This document shows positions 1-11,476 of a DNA stretch of 64,000 nt, piece after piece. A model generated the notes under the pieces. It was not told the origin of the DNA. It did not search any database and was given only the letters and a program-made list of their open reading frames with translations. The DNA lies in contig CM038466.1 of the NCBI GenBank assembly GCA_021464415.1, positions 27,901,017 through 27,965,016 on the forward strand, written 5' to 3'. The stretch's first letter is position 1. Each line of letters starts with the position of its first letter. The position numbers and the translations under genes are program-made. This stretch comes from Lonicera japonica (Eukaryota > Streptophyta > Magnoliopsida > Dipsacales > Caprifoliaceae).

Positions 1-136
1 TGTTCCCAAAATAAATATATTGTACTTGACACTAATTAAACTTCGCAACCATAATTCATCTCATTATAATCAGCAGGATAATCTAGTTGAGAAGGTTACC
101 TAACAAGCATTTCTCTGAAGTCTTAACTTACCCAAA

Positions 137-190
137 CTACATCTCATCAAACTCCTACACCCCCTTAACTTCGTGCTCTCCATAAATACT
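137..190 (+). promoter_or_regulatory. Promoter of the first LPPLP gene: conserved box plus TATA
   Basis: The family box (ACATCTCATCAAACTC) lies at 139-154 and a TATA-like CCATAAATAC at about 180-189, roughly 105 bases before the start codon. The same pair of elements occurs before almost every paralog in the window. Confidence 0.65.
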
Positions 191-291
191 ACACTACAGA
201 TTGCTCTCTTTCAACTCATAACGCAGCATCTCCTTATCCACTCCACAAAATTAACCTAAGCTCTTTAAGCATTTGCGAGGCATTTGCGACC

Positions 292-684
292 ATGAAAATG
301 GCTCTTTTTCATCATAGTTTACCACTATCTTTCATCATAGCATTGTCACTTTCAAGCATCCATGTGACCCTCGCGGCTCGCAGTCTCTTGCAAGCACCTT
401 CACTTCCAATGATACCATCCTTGCCTGCTACTACGTTGCCTCCACTTCCTGCCATGCCAACACTGCCTGCATCTACACTGCCGCCTTTGCCAGCAACCCA
501 ATTGCCTACTCTGCCAAATCCAACACTGTCAACCATGCCTACCATACCCAAGCTGACATTGCCTCCATTGCCAGCCGCTTCACTGCCCACTATCCCCACC
601 ACGATTCCTTCTCTGCCAACCATTCCTACAACCATGCCTACTATTCCTTTCTTCTCGCCCCCACCATCCACCACTAGCCCCTGA
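292..684 (+). CDS. Secreted Pro/Leu-rich LPPLP-repeat protein (copy 1)
   Basis: Small secreted proline-rich protein of 130 residues. Residues 1-28 form a signal peptide (MKMALFHHS, then a hydrophobic run to TLAA), followed by the family motif AARSLLQ, a body of LPPLP, LPxMPT and LPxIPT units without recognisable catalytic residues, and the constant tail TIPFFSPPPSTTSP. The first ATG (292) is used; a second ATG two codons on (298) lines up better with paralogs that start MAxx, so either could be the real start. Its 3' flank (GGTTCCTAG, then TTGCTATA) and upstream region match those of copy 2, so the two are a duplicated pair. A cell-wall or apoplastic role is an inference from the signal peptide and SPPP tail; homology to PELPK/leguminosin-group669 proteins is from memory. 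Confidence 0.88.
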   Translation: MKMALFHHSLPLSFIIALSLSSIHVTLAARSLLQAPSLPMIPSLPATTLPPLPAMPTLPASTLPPLPATQLPTLPNPTLSTMPTIPKLTLPPLPAASLPTIPTTIPSLPTIPTTMPTIPFFSPPPSTTSP

Positions 685-1230
685 AATAGTGCGTTGTGTT
701 GATATGTTCATGAAGTATTTTTTCTCTTTTTTGCACGCGCAAGCTGACACATACATGATACCCTTCCAAAAAAAATTTCGAGCTACCTATGGTTCCTAGT
801 TTGCTATATTACGTGCTTGCGTATATGTTGGTTGGATTTTAGTACTATTTTTATTTTTGCTTTCACTTACTTGTCTTCCCCTTGTTACTGTTGATTATTC
901 TTCTCATTAGTATGATCCTTATATTCATACACTGTTCGATCACGAGCTTCTCTTCAAGTTTATTATTGTTCAAGTTGATATGTGAGGATTAAAAGAAAGC
1001 AAAACTTAATGTTACTGTTGAATATAGGGACTCTATAAATAGATAAATAAGTTAGTTATTCTTAGATGGTGGTCCATATCCAATAAAAGAACATGTGATA
1101 CTAAAATGAAGTAGTAAGAAACCCTAATTATAAGGTAAACTGATTAATGTTGGGCACACAACTACTTACAAAAAGTTAAATTTGAAAAATATATCATTAA
1201 GTTTAAAGGCCGTTGGAACATTTTTCTCTT

Positions 1231-1560
1231 AAAATATGGAGTTATTTACATTTCACCCCATGACATTTGACATCTTTTTTACTTTCCTCCATAAGGTTTA
1301 TTGTCTACCAACACACATCTGAAAAGTTAGATCTCGTTGTCACTTTGAATGGAAAATAACAAGTCACTTTGATCTTTCGACCACGGTGGCTACACGTGGT
1401 ATTTTCTGTTAAAGAAACACACGCCACGTTAGATTTTTGGACTAAAGTGATAATATGATCTAATTTTACGGATGGACAAAGCAGAAAATAAATTTCATGG
1501 ACGAAAGTAAAAAAAGGGTTAAATTTCATCTGGGTAAAATGTAAATAACTAAACAATATG
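1231..1560. mobile_element. MITE-like inverted-repeat element
   Basis: The left arm (GAGTTATTTACATTTCACCC, then TTTACTTTCCTCCAT) is the imperfect reverse complement of the right arm (ATGGACGAAAGTAAAAAAAG, then GGGTAAAATGTAAATAACT). Arms are about 80 bases. No coding capacity. The exact ends and target-site duplication are unclear. Confidence 0.55.
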
Positions 1561-1974
1561 CCATTGTTTTCACCAGCAGAAACATTAATCAAGTGTTTCT
1601 TAATTGTGTGAGTGTTTCTTCAAATAATGTTTCCATTCATGATGTAATTCTTAAATCACAATTCAAAGGATACAAATTTCGTGTCCTAAATCTAAAATGA
1701 ACTCAAAGTACGATGATCTTATTATGATACACAATAGATCAATTATTGCAATTTTATGTAGAGTAGATTATACGCTTTTATCTATTGAAATGAGACCCTA
1801 ATTAGTCAATAAATTAAAAGCATTGAAAATTCGTCGATATTAATTATTACTGACATGATTATGTGGAAACTAATTAAGATTTTGTACATTAATTATTATT
1901 GGCCACGAGGGTATTTTTTTTTCTAAGAAAGAATGCAAATATCATTTATAACAGGGTTACGTTAAGGTATGTCC

Positions 1975-2625
1975 TAAGACTATCTCCGATGGTCATTTAT
2001 ATTTATACAATTTTTTATGATTGCAAAAGACAAATATAAAAAGTATGCTCCAATGGGTTTTTTATAATTACTTTTATGTGAGGTGGAAGGTGAGTCATAT
2101 AAGGAATTTCTATCACCATTTTTACATATACAAATCATGATTGAAATTTTTAATACTATTTATCACTTTCTCATTGGATATATCAAGGGTGGTGATGTTG
2201 GCACCCCCAAAATCTCTTGAAAACACTCTCACTTTTCATTCGGTTCTTAACAACCGAATAACGCATATGTTATTCAGTTGTGAAGGATCGAATATAAACT
2301 TGCAAACATTTGAAAAAACTTGAAAATGCCTTACTCGGTTGTCAAGAACTGAGTATATAGACTTATATTCGGTCCTCAACAACCGAATAATAGACACTTT
2401 ACTCAGTTGCGAATGACCGAATTAAAGTGAGAGTGTTACCAAGTGTTTTTGGGGGTGCCAACATCACCACCCTATATCAAACTTACTAATTCTCTCTCTT
2501 CCTAAATAAATGCCAAGTAACTAAGAAATAAAGCTTGCCAAGTAGACATAGAAGTATTATAAAATGACATTGACATATAGGATAGAAATAAAAAAAATAA
2601 AAATTACCATTGGAGATGGCCTAAG
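1975..2625. mobile_element. Outer MITE interrupted by a second MITE
   Basis: GACTATCTCCGATGGTCATTT-like sequence at the left end faces ATTACCATTGGAGATGGCC at the right end, an imperfect 20-25 base terminal inverted repeat of the common plant 'CCATCTCCAAtGGT' type. The interior holds the 2187-2472 element; without it the element would be about 360 bases. The target duplication could not be fixed with confidence. Confidence 0.45.
2187..2472. mobile_element. MITE with 8-bp target duplication (hAT-type)
   Basis: Ends are near-perfect inverted repeats: GGGTGGTGATGTTGGCACCC at the left and GGGTGCCAACATCACCACCC at the right. Both sides are flanked by TATATCAA (2179-2186 and 2473-2480), an 8-base target duplication as expected for hAT-related MITEs. 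The interior has four short palindromic units of the form CGGTTnnnAACAACCGA or variants. 286 bases, non-coding. Confidence 0.85.
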
Positions 2626-3156
2626 GGCAAATGTTAAGCACATATATTTAGAAAGAATAAACTCCAAACAAACATTAAATATGACACATATTCTTTATAA
2701 TATTAAGAATTTATTATTTCCATTATCATTTTCCTTTATAATATAACCAAAACATTGCAACAAAAAATTAGGATACAAAAATTAAGGATAGACACAATAA
2801 ATTATAACTTAAGTATCTAGCAGGAAAATGATATTCTTAATGAGTTGTACATTATGAGAATGTACAACTCTTCAATGCACCTAGTATAAATAATTAGCCG
2901 ATAAAACTAATAAGTGAAATATTGCTCTCTCATGATTAGAGTTCACGAAGAAAGATGGCAAATGACATTGGTTTAGCTTTTACCTCATAATGAAAGATCA
3001 TGATCATATCAACCTATATATAGCCTAATTTTATTTTATTTTTAAAAAAATGAAATTCGTAATTTGTGATGAATATGTGATGTATTAAAAGAGAAATAAC
3101 ACATGTAACAAGTTTAAGTGACCAAGTTAGGATCGAAACCTTGCCCTGATACCAAT

Positions 3157-3553
3157 TGAAGAAAAGGGTCTAGATTCGATATTAATTCCGTATAATAATT
3201 TTAAGTTGTAGCATGTATAAACAAAATCAATACTATGTATAAGTATTAGAATCAAGGGTTACCTAGTAGTCGTGTTCTTCGGTCTACGATTGAGGAGAGA
3301 AACTATCTCTATTCCACTAAGTGTCTTGGGTTTGTGTAATCTCAATGGGACAATTAGACTGCATAATGAAAAGAGATTTAGGGCCTCTCCTTATATTAAA
3401 AAATAGATGATCCTATTTACCTATTATAATGAACTCATACAAAGCCTTTACCTATATTATTATACTATAATATTTGATATTTAAATTAATATAAATATTA
3501 AATAATATAAAATAAATAACGCTGATTATGTTAGTCAAAATAATAATCTAACA
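3157..3553 (-). mobile_element. Copia-type LTR with primer binding site (truncated element)
   Basis: Read on the minus strand the block begins TGTTAGATTATT and ends TTCTTCA, followed two bases later by TGGTATCAGGGC, which resembles the initiator-tRNA-Met primer binding site of Copia elements. About 397 bases with TG...CA ends. No second LTR or gag-pol was found nearby, so this is the 5' end of a truncated element. Confidence 0.5.
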
Positions 3554-4234
3554 ATGTAATCACCCATATAACATATCATAAAGTACATTCACTAACTTGT
3601 AGGGACACCTGGACGAAGGAGAGCAGTAGTCCCCCTTATATTCTATTTGTTATTTTACCTCTATATTGGGCATTGACTAATGTGCATTGCCTGAATGTTA
3701 ATTTAATCAATTAACTTGGTATATATATAGAGTGATTTTATATGGATATAAAAAATGAATATAAAAAATTGATATATCAATGTATTAATTATACATTGGT
3801 TAGAATGTAAAGTGATATAATTTTTTTAATTAATATATAATGATCACATTTGATATATCAATTTATGTGTCAGATATTTATGTTTATCTAAAATTATTAA
3901 GTATGCATAATCATTATTAATTTGTATTGAAAATCCTAAGTGATTGCATGGTCTAATGTACTTACTTATATATAAACATCTATTGATCTTTGTTTTATAC
4001 CAATTAAATTCAAGAAAGATCAAAGTTTTAACCTATATTATATTGGCAACTGCTTACCTCTCATTTTTGTACCCAATTAAAATTATATATAGTACTTAAT
4101 TATATTATGTAGCACATATCAAACTAATTACCAGGCCAACCACAATTCATCTTAATCATATTATAATTGATCTCTTGGGTAATCTAGTTGAGAAGGGTGA
4201 CCTAACAACCAAATTCTCAACACTTACCAAAACT

Positions 4235-4283
4235 ACAACTCATCCAATTCTTACACCTCCTCACCGATCATCCCTATTTATAG
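4235..4283 (+). promoter_or_regulatory. Promoter of copy 2
   Basis: A degenerate family box (ACAACTCATCCAATTC, 4235-4250) is followed by the TATA element CTATTTATAG (4274-4283), 90 bases before the ATG at 4373. This spacing argues for the downstream ATG rather than the longer open frame. Confidence 0.65.
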
Positions 4284-4372
4284 CCCATTACAAATTCCTC
4301 TATTTTCCACTCCAAACACAACATTTAATAATTGGTTACCAAATTAATTCTTTTTGCCCTTCTACCACAACA

Positions 4373-4747
4373 ATGGCTTCTTGCAATATTCATTGTGTGG
4401 TACTATCTTTTATCATTGCATTATCGCTTTCAAACATCCACATTACTCTGGCAGCTCGCAGCCTCTTGCAAGCCCCTACCCTACCCACAATACCGTCTCT
4501 GCCTACGAATGCGTTACCTCCACTGCCTGCCATGCCAACACTGCCCTTAGCCACACTGCCGCCATTGCCAACAACTCAGTTGCCTACGCTGCCAACCATG
4601 CCCACCGTCCCCACGCTCACACTGCCTCCACTACCAGCTGCTTCACTACCCACTATTCCGACCACAATCCCTTCACTTCCGACCATTCCAACAACCATGC
4701 CTACTATTCCTCTCTTCTCGCCACCTCCATCCACTACTAGCCCTTGA
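4373..4747 (+). CDS. Secreted Pro/Leu-rich LPPLP-repeat protein (copy 2)
   Basis: 124-residue protein of the cluster family. Signal peptide at residues 1-27 (MASCNIHC... LSNIHITLAA), then AARSLLQAPTLPTIPSLP, a body with LPPLPAMPTLP and LPPLPTTQLPTLP units, and the tail TIPLFSPPPSTTSP, in which the usual first Phe is Leu. The frame stays open upstream to 4175, but that stretch contains the TATA box and lacks family similarity, so the start is taken at 4373, matching the MAxx start of paralogs. Closest to copy 1 (both have ARSLLQAP, and share 5' and 3' flanks). Likely secreted to the wall or apoplast (inference). Confidence 0.88.
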   Translation: MASCNIHCVVLSFIIALSLSNIHITLAARSLLQAPTLPTIPSLPTNALPPLPAMPTLPLATLPPLPTTQLPTLPTMPTVPTLTLPPLPAASLPTIPTTIPSLPTIPTTMPTIPLFSPPPSTTSP

Positions 4748-7700
4748 AGTTCCCTTCTATTTTTTGCACATGCTAGCCCAAGATACGATTATGGTTAAAA
4801 AAAATTTGTTTTAGATTTTATTTATAAATAGTATTTAATTTGTGTTTACAATATAATGGAACTAGGCATGGTTCCTAGCTTGCTATAGCGTTTGTGATTT
4901 TTCTGGTTGGATTGTAATTCTATTTATTGTTTTCACTTAGGTACCTTTTCTTCTTGTAGCAATGTACGTTTATTGTATTTAATTTGAGTATTATTTCTTA
5001 GTTACATATTTTCTTTCATGAACTCCTTTCATAGTTTAATTATTATTGACTCTCTTGAGAGACAATAAAAAAAAATACTTTCTTATAGAAAAAAACAGAA
5101 GTAGAATTAAACTCAAAATCTTCTACTTATTTTGAGAATGAGTTTATTATAAGGAGATAATTAAATACTTCTGAAAGTATAATTAATAACTGTTTTGGCT
5201 TGTGTTTTAAATTAAGACAAGTACGCGATGCGTGGACATGTTACATAAAATATTAATTAAAAAGTCTAAATAATTGGATTTTTTTATTATTAAAAGTTAT
5301 ATTTTCACAAAAATAAATAAATTAGGAGCATTTCCAACGGCATAATTAAAATTGTAAGAATATTCAATTTTAAGAATGTTAATTGAAAGAAAGCTCTCAA
5401 CTCCAGGTACCAAATCGAATTTAAATGGGATTATTTTAAGAAGGAAAGATACAACTTAGCTTATCCTTCCATATCATCATAAATATAAAATGGATACGTA
5501 AAAGTAGATAAAATTAAGCAGTAAGTACAAATTAAATGTAACACAATAAATACATGTATTAAATATTTACATACATTATAAATATTCATATTTCTTCCCT
5601 AATATTATATAGTAATAGATTGGTGTCTCGTTTCTTAAATTAAGTTATAAATGACTGCGTCGTACATCTATATAATAAGGAAAGGTTTTTTTGACTAAAG
5701 AGCTTTTGAAATTCTACCTAATCAAAGGTCTAGATTTCGTTTGATAAATTTACTTTTCCTTACACATATTTTAGACCCTAGGATGTGGTTTATCTCCAAG
5801 AAGCATTCTCCACCTTAGATTTGTTTATTTCTACTCACTTTGCACATTTGGATTAAAGTACTACACCGACTAATATGCTCCACCCACACACAATCAAAAC
5901 AAACCAAATTTCTCTCTCCTTTTTTCTTTAAACTTAAAAATATAATAACTTTTAATCAAAGTATATATTTTTAATAAAAAATATATATTTGAAACCTACT
6001 CATGAATACCTATACAATAAGATCCATTTTTATTATAAAATTATGTATAAAAAAATATTTTTTTACCTATATAAGTTAACATTTTGGTGATTTTAAATTT
6101 ATGTTACTTCATATTATGATTTAAGTAGAAACTTCTTACAAAAAAATTCTCACTTTCATAACAAATAAATCATTTTAGACTTTCGTTTTTTTATATAATT
6201 TTTAAATTAAAAGCTTTTTTTTTTTTTATCTTTTGAGATGTAATCAATATACCTCACAACAACACTTATCCATTATCTAGCTTTATATTTTTACTTACTG
6301 TTAAATTAATTATGTCTTTGCTATAGTACAATATAGTTTTGATAATAATACCACCCATTATCTAACTTAGATTATGATAATAATACCACCCATTATAACC
6401 AACACTAAATGTCAAATTTAATACATTTATTAAAAGACAACAATTCACAAACTATCGTTAGTGTCTTCCTTTTTAAAAAAAAATGGTATTCTCTAAAATA
6501 ATAAAAAAACAAAAGTATTATTTTAAAAAAATGTTATTTTGTTAGATTATTAACGTTTTATTCTTTTTATTGAAGATATTTGTATTGCAAAAAATATGGT
6601 ATTTTGATTTAATTTGGACCAAATAGGAATGGTTATATATCTATATTTCCTATATACTATATCGTTCGATCATCTAATACTTTTAAATGAAAATATTGGT
6701 TATTTAAACTTTTTCATAATTTCGTTTGTAAATAATTTATTAGATTAACTTTGCTTTATTCTCTCTCTCTATATATATATATATAAACTCATGTTATCTT
6801 TAGTAGACAAGAAATAAATTAGCTTTAAATGTTAAATCTAAAAAGTTTTACAACCAATTTTTATGATACAACTTGATTTAGTAAATTTGTTAGGTGCACT
6901 TTAAATTGTTGAAAAAATCGATGATTTTAGGTGTCAATTATATGGTGTACATAGTTTTAAGGATGTGGAACATAATTATCAATATCCCTCTGTGATGGTA
7001 GCATGGTTGGGTGTCATCTTTTGTATAACAAAGATTTATTTTTCTGTTCATGTTTCGGTACATAGTGGTTACACAAATTAAATCGTAGTGCCATCGGCAC
7101 GGACATACCCTAGTATATATTAAAGGTTAGTTGACGTCAGTCGCTCCCTCTCTTTAATTAACGGAATGGTAGTTACGAAAGTTCACGATATTATTTTCAC
7201 TATAGTTCGTTTCCAAACAATGATTTATAATTTGGTATAATGGTATTGATGGAGTATAAATTGGAAGCATATATATACGGAGAATTTCATTGTAAAAAAC
7301 ATCCTCTAATATTTTTATAATAAAAAAATATTGTAAAAAGATCTAATTTGTACGGATCGATCCTTACCAAGAACGGACTATATTTATATATATCTAATTT
7401 AATCAATTGGCAATTGGAGTGTACCTCACCTTATTTTTAGCGAAATAAGAACAAGAAATCTATATAGAGTGATTTGGTAATTAAAGATGTCAGAGTGTTT
7501 GTAATGATAGTGTATAAAAGAACGTGTAAATTATATATATCAATTTATTTTTACATAAATGTGAAGTTTTAAAAAAATATGCTCCAATGATACGTACATT
7601 TCTAAATCTTGTTTAAAATTTTGATATAATTAATTTTTAAATGCCATTTGATATAATTTTTCATTGATTTTTTATAAATAATTTTACAATCACTATGGAT

Positions 7701-8150
7701 CTTGTTTTATTCGTCTTTAAGACTATATTTCAAATATATAATTTTTATTAAAATCCATATTTAGTATTAAAATTAGAACAAGTTAAAGTTTTATATAAAG
7801 ATCGTATATAGACAAAAAGCTGACATGGGAGCGTAAATATGTTGTGTATTTTACACTATACTTTTACACAAATCTTACGTATCTAAGTATGTTAAAAGTC
7901 TAATGGAGGCAAATATTTGAGATAATGGGTTATAAGGCATCGATCCGTAATGTTTTATAACTCTAAGGACGGACTCATGTTTAATAAAAGGAAGTAGTAC
8001 TAATTTCATAATTTGGTTTTACAATAAGGACACTTTTCATAATATTAATTTATTTTAAGGAAAATGATAAATATTGATGGACAAAAATACCCCCAACTAA
8101 AAAGTTGATGTGTCCACGCCGTTTTCATCGCGCAGCAACATTTCTGTGGG
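4748..8150. other. Intergenic A+T-rich stretch with a Helitron candidate
   Basis: No gene seen. Up to about 5000 is the 3' flank shared with copy 1. A Helitron-like block spans 5667-7113. The remainder (5000-5660, 7120-8150) is A+T-rich with no recognisable gene; open frames are short. Confidence 0.5.
5667..7113 (+). mobile_element. Candidate non-autonomous Helitron
   Basis: The right end has a short hairpin (GTGCCATCGGCAC) followed by GGACATACCCTAG and then T, the hairpin-plus-CTAG terminus of Helitrons. A plausible left end is TCTATATAATAAGGAAAGG after a host A (5666). No Rep/helicase coding. The left end is less certain than the right. Confidence 0.42.
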
Positions 8151-8207
8151 TCAACCAGTTTTTTCCCTTTTTCGTTCTCTCTCTAAACCCGAACGAAGGT
8201 CGAAAAC

Positions 8208-8570
8208 CTGAAATTCATGGTCCCCGGCGAGTAAATGAAAAGCGGCTTCGAGCTGAGTGAGAGCATGCATAAGGGTTTCGGGAACGTACTTGCCACTGAA
8301 CTTGCCGAAGCGGTCGAAGGAGTCGGGGCGGAGGAGAAGCGGTTCAGCTTTTTGGTCCATTGTTGACTGAGCCGAATTACCGGTGAGAACACAGGATATA
8401 GAAGGGGTTTTGGTGGTGAAGGAAGGGCAAGACATATATCTTTGCAATTTGAACTGGGAAGAAGAAGAGGTTAATGAGGAGAGGGAGTAGGGTTTTGGAA
8501 TAATTGAAGAAGAAGAAGAAGAAGAAGGAGATGGTCTGAGAGTTGTTGGGTTTGTGGAGGAGAAGGCCAT
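8208..8570 (-). pseudogene. Orphan exon 1 of chloroplast tryptophan synthase beta chain
   Basis: Codons 1-121 read as a Ser/Pro-rich plastid transit peptide (MAFSSTNPTTLRPSPSSS...) followed by the start of tryptophan synthase beta: [41 protein letters not shown] in two parts, very close to the family's [24 protein letters not shown]. The match ends exactly at a CAG|GTTTTC splice donor (8207/8208), after which the frame becomes non-homologous. No later exons are found downstream (below 8150), so this cannot make an enzyme, which needs about 400 more residues including the PLP lysine. Two conserved glycines are changed (GRFGKFGG to DRFGKFSG), also suggesting decay. It is either a transposon-captured exon or a truncated duplicate. 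Confidence 0.75.
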
Positions 8571-8807
8571 GTTTGGGGGACTGAATCACTTTTAGGGATT
8601 AGATTGATTTTTACAAGGACGATTTTGATTTATTCATCATCTGAATCACTGTGAAATTTACTCACCATTGTCAGTCATTCTTCTTCCCAATTACATTATT
8701 ATATTTATATTATATATATAATATGTCTATGATTACCTAACAATAATTCATCTTACAATTCCTTGTGAAATGCTTGCACTGATAGTTTATTTCACTCTTT
8801 TATGGAG

Positions 8808-8809
8808 AC

Positions 8810-8847
<38 letters not shown>

Positions 8848-8852
8848 GTATT
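8808..8852. repeat. (TA)n/(TATG)n microsatellite
   Basis: A run of AT dinucleotides passing into GTAT tetranucleotides. Confidence 0.9.
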
Positions 8853-8900
8853 TGGTAGAAAATGACTCATACTTATCGAAAGATTGCATGAAATTCATTA

Positions 8901-9625
8901 GTGCTAAATGCATTTAGCACCTTCTGGTTGTGTATTTAACATTTTCTGGTTATTATTCAGAAGGTGCTAAATGCATTTAGCACCTTCTGCTTCTGGTTGT
9001 GCATTTAACATTTTCTGGTTATTATTTAGAAGGTGCTAAATGCATTTAGCACCTTCTGGTTGGTGTCCAGGTGGTGCTAAATGCATTTAGCACCTTCTGG
9101 TTGTTGTCCAGGTGGTGCTAAATGCATTTAGCACCTTCTGGTTGTGCATTTAACATTTTTTTGTTATTATTCAGAAGGTGCTAAATGCATTTAGCACCAC
9201 CTGGTTGGTGTCCAGGTGGTGCTAAATGCATTTAGCACCTTCTGATTGTTGTCCAGGTGGTGCTGTCCAGGTGGTGCTAAATGCATTTAGCACCTTCTGG
9301 TTGTGCATTTAGCATTTTTTGGATGCTAAATGCATTTAGCACCTTCTGGTTGTGCATTTAGCACCTTCTGGTTACTGTCCAGAAGGTGCTAAATGCATTT
9401 AGCACCAGCACCTTCTGGTTGTGCATTTAACATTTTTTGGTTATTATTCAGAAGGTGCTAAATGCATTTAGCACCTTCTGGTTGTTGTGCAGGTGGTGCT
9501 AAATGCATTTAGCACCTTCTGGTTGTTGTGCAGGTGGTGCTAAATGCATTTAGCACCTTCTGGTTGTGCATTTAGCATTTTTTGGTTATTGTTCAGAAGG
9601 TGCTAAATGCATTTAGCACCTTCTG
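8901..9625. repeat. Array of 14 copies of a 22-bp perfect palindrome
   Basis: The palindrome GGTGCTAAATGCATTTAGCACC (or its 16-base core GCTAAATGCATTTAGC) occurs about 14 times, starting near 8901, 8963, 9032, 9073, 9113, 9177, 9218, 9273, 9322, 9385, 9454, 9495, 9536 and 9599. Spacers are of two main kinds: a short one (TTCTGGTTGTTGTCCAGGT) giving a 40-41 base period, and a longer one with GTGCATTTAACATTTTTTGG giving 60-70 bases. Spacers also contain half palindromes. Each copy could form a hairpin. Non-coding; it lies 330 bases beyond the tryptophan synthase exon. Confidence 0.95.
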
Positions 9626-10185
9626 GTTGCTGTTAGTGTCATAATGAGCGTGAGACATTATAAAGAAGGGGTATTAGTGTCTTTTTTGTATAGTGTCCTT
9701 AATTTACATAGCTTATTTTTAAATGTCCTTTATAATTACATTATTATTAGAATGAGCCCTTATACAAATTTTAAATATTTTATACTCTAAAATAATAATT
9801 TACCCTACTGTTAGAGAACCCTTAATTAAGTTTAATGTACAATGCGGATAAAGTAGCAAATTTAGATATATATGGCAAATATAATCGCAAAATATTAAAA
9901 TCGAATATGTTCTTTGGCTAATGAAAATCAAAATATGCCTCAGTTACACCGGCGGGCAAACCAGAATTTTTTTTTAAATGATTTCATGGTTTATCGTTGC
10001 AAAAAATTTGGACCATTTCTCAATCTATATATGCATGTCAACTTCTACTGCGCAAAATTTTGGTAATTAAATAGGATGGATTTTAAATTCACCTACAGAA
10101 GTAGTATTTTCATCTCAATTCAAATTCACCCCACCATTTCAAAACCTCCTTCACTTTAGCCTTTCAAATTAATGTATCTCGTTAC

Positions 10186-10217
<32 letters not shown>

Positions 10218-11343
10218 ATATATATTGCTTTGGAATGCTAAAAACATCAAAGAAAAATATGTAATTGTACATCAAAACATATTTTTACCCAGCTTAATGT
10301 CTTCTTGGCTTTGTGTGCCATTGATTTTATAAGCTATAATGATCAATATTAGTTAGCGTAAAGTTAGGTGGATTGAATGAGGAGAATAATCTGGTGGGTG
10401 TATTTAAAAGCACCAACTAATAATTTTATGTATTAAAAAATCACTTGGCATAGAAATATCAAGAATGCTAACATTTTGTTTTAACTTCCAAAAAAGGGTG
10501 GATATGATCTAGTTACCATAAATTAAGTTTTCAGTTCTAGCTCAACTTAACCTAATTAAATATAGACATATTAGCCCACTCTTCCATAAAATTCTGGGTC
10601 CATTTTTAGTTAAAAAAGAATAAATTTTTTTGCTATCAAAAAATCCATGATATCTAGCATCATAGATCGTTTTATATCAAGAGCACTATGAAGAGGATTA
10701 TAGCAGCTAGAGATACCTTCTTCTTCTTTTTATTTTTTATTTTTTTTATAGCATTAATATATATAGAGAGTTTAAAAATTAAAAACTTTAATTTCTCTTG
10801 TGGTTTTGATCTTTGGGCTTCAAGAAAAGCAAATAAATAACTAAATAAATAAGAAAAAAAATTTCTAAAGGTTTTTGCAAAACTACGAAGATTATGGTAG
10901 ACAAAAGTAGAGATGAGCGTGCTGCTTTGAATTTGAATTTAATAAAAATATTTGCCTAAACACCTGGACGGATTCAATCCCGACCTATTGGGACCGTAAT
11001 CCAGTCCAATGCTAAAATACAATAAAATTTTCAATTCTAATCCAGTTCAACACAGTCTAATCCAATAAACTAATAAAGTATAGACATTAGCCCACCCCTT
11101 CTAAAAATCATGGGTCCACCCGTACCTAAATTAATAGCAAATGTAAACCATTGTATATGATTTACAATTAAGTGGTTGCATGGTATAACATATATTACGT
11201 ACAAGTCAATTCATGCACCAATTTGCCTCCTCCCACAGGATTGCATTTGTGACTCAAGTTAATTAGGTTAATTTTGCTTAGACTTGAAGTTGCAAGGTGT
11301 GTAGTTGGTGAACTAACCACGACACTTAATTTCTCACCCTTAA
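9626..11343. other. Intergenic, no gene seen
   Basis: A+T-rich sequence with a (TAAA)n microsatellite at 10187-10220. No coding or transposon signature recognised. Confidence 0.5.
10187..10220. repeat. (TAAA)n microsatellite
   Basis: Eight or so uninterrupted TAAA units. Confidence 0.95.
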
Positions 11344-11400
11344 CCATCTAATTCTCATCAAACTCATAAGAATCTTCAACACTAAAACCCCTATAAATGA
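11344..11400 (+). promoter_or_regulatory. Promoter of copy 3
   Basis: Family box core TCTCATCAAACTC at 11353-11365, TATA element CTATAAATGA at 11391-11400, start codon at 11477. Confidence 0.7.
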
Positions 11401-11476
11401 CCCATCAGAATTTGCCCTCAAAACACACAATAATCTTATACCACAACTAATTCATTGTTATTCCTACTACTAAACA

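Larger units (their letters stand above)
685..4234. other. Intergenic: 3' flank, MITEs, truncated Copia LTR
   Basis: No gene seen. Up to about 960 is the 3' flank shared with copy 2. Then come an inverted-repeat element (1231-1560), nested MITEs (1975-2625 around 2187-2472), A+T-rich DNA, and a minus-strand Copia-type LTR with its primer binding site (3157-3553). From about 4076 the sequence again matches the upstream region of copy 1. Confidence 0.6.

Noticed and set aside
4175..4372. N-terminal extension of copy 2
   Set aside because: This part includes the TATA box and promoter; paralogs start at the MAxx codon.
8901..9625. CRISPR array
   Set aside because: Palindromic repeats with regular spacing, but spacers are themselves repeated, the context is a plant nuclear genome, and no cas genes are present.
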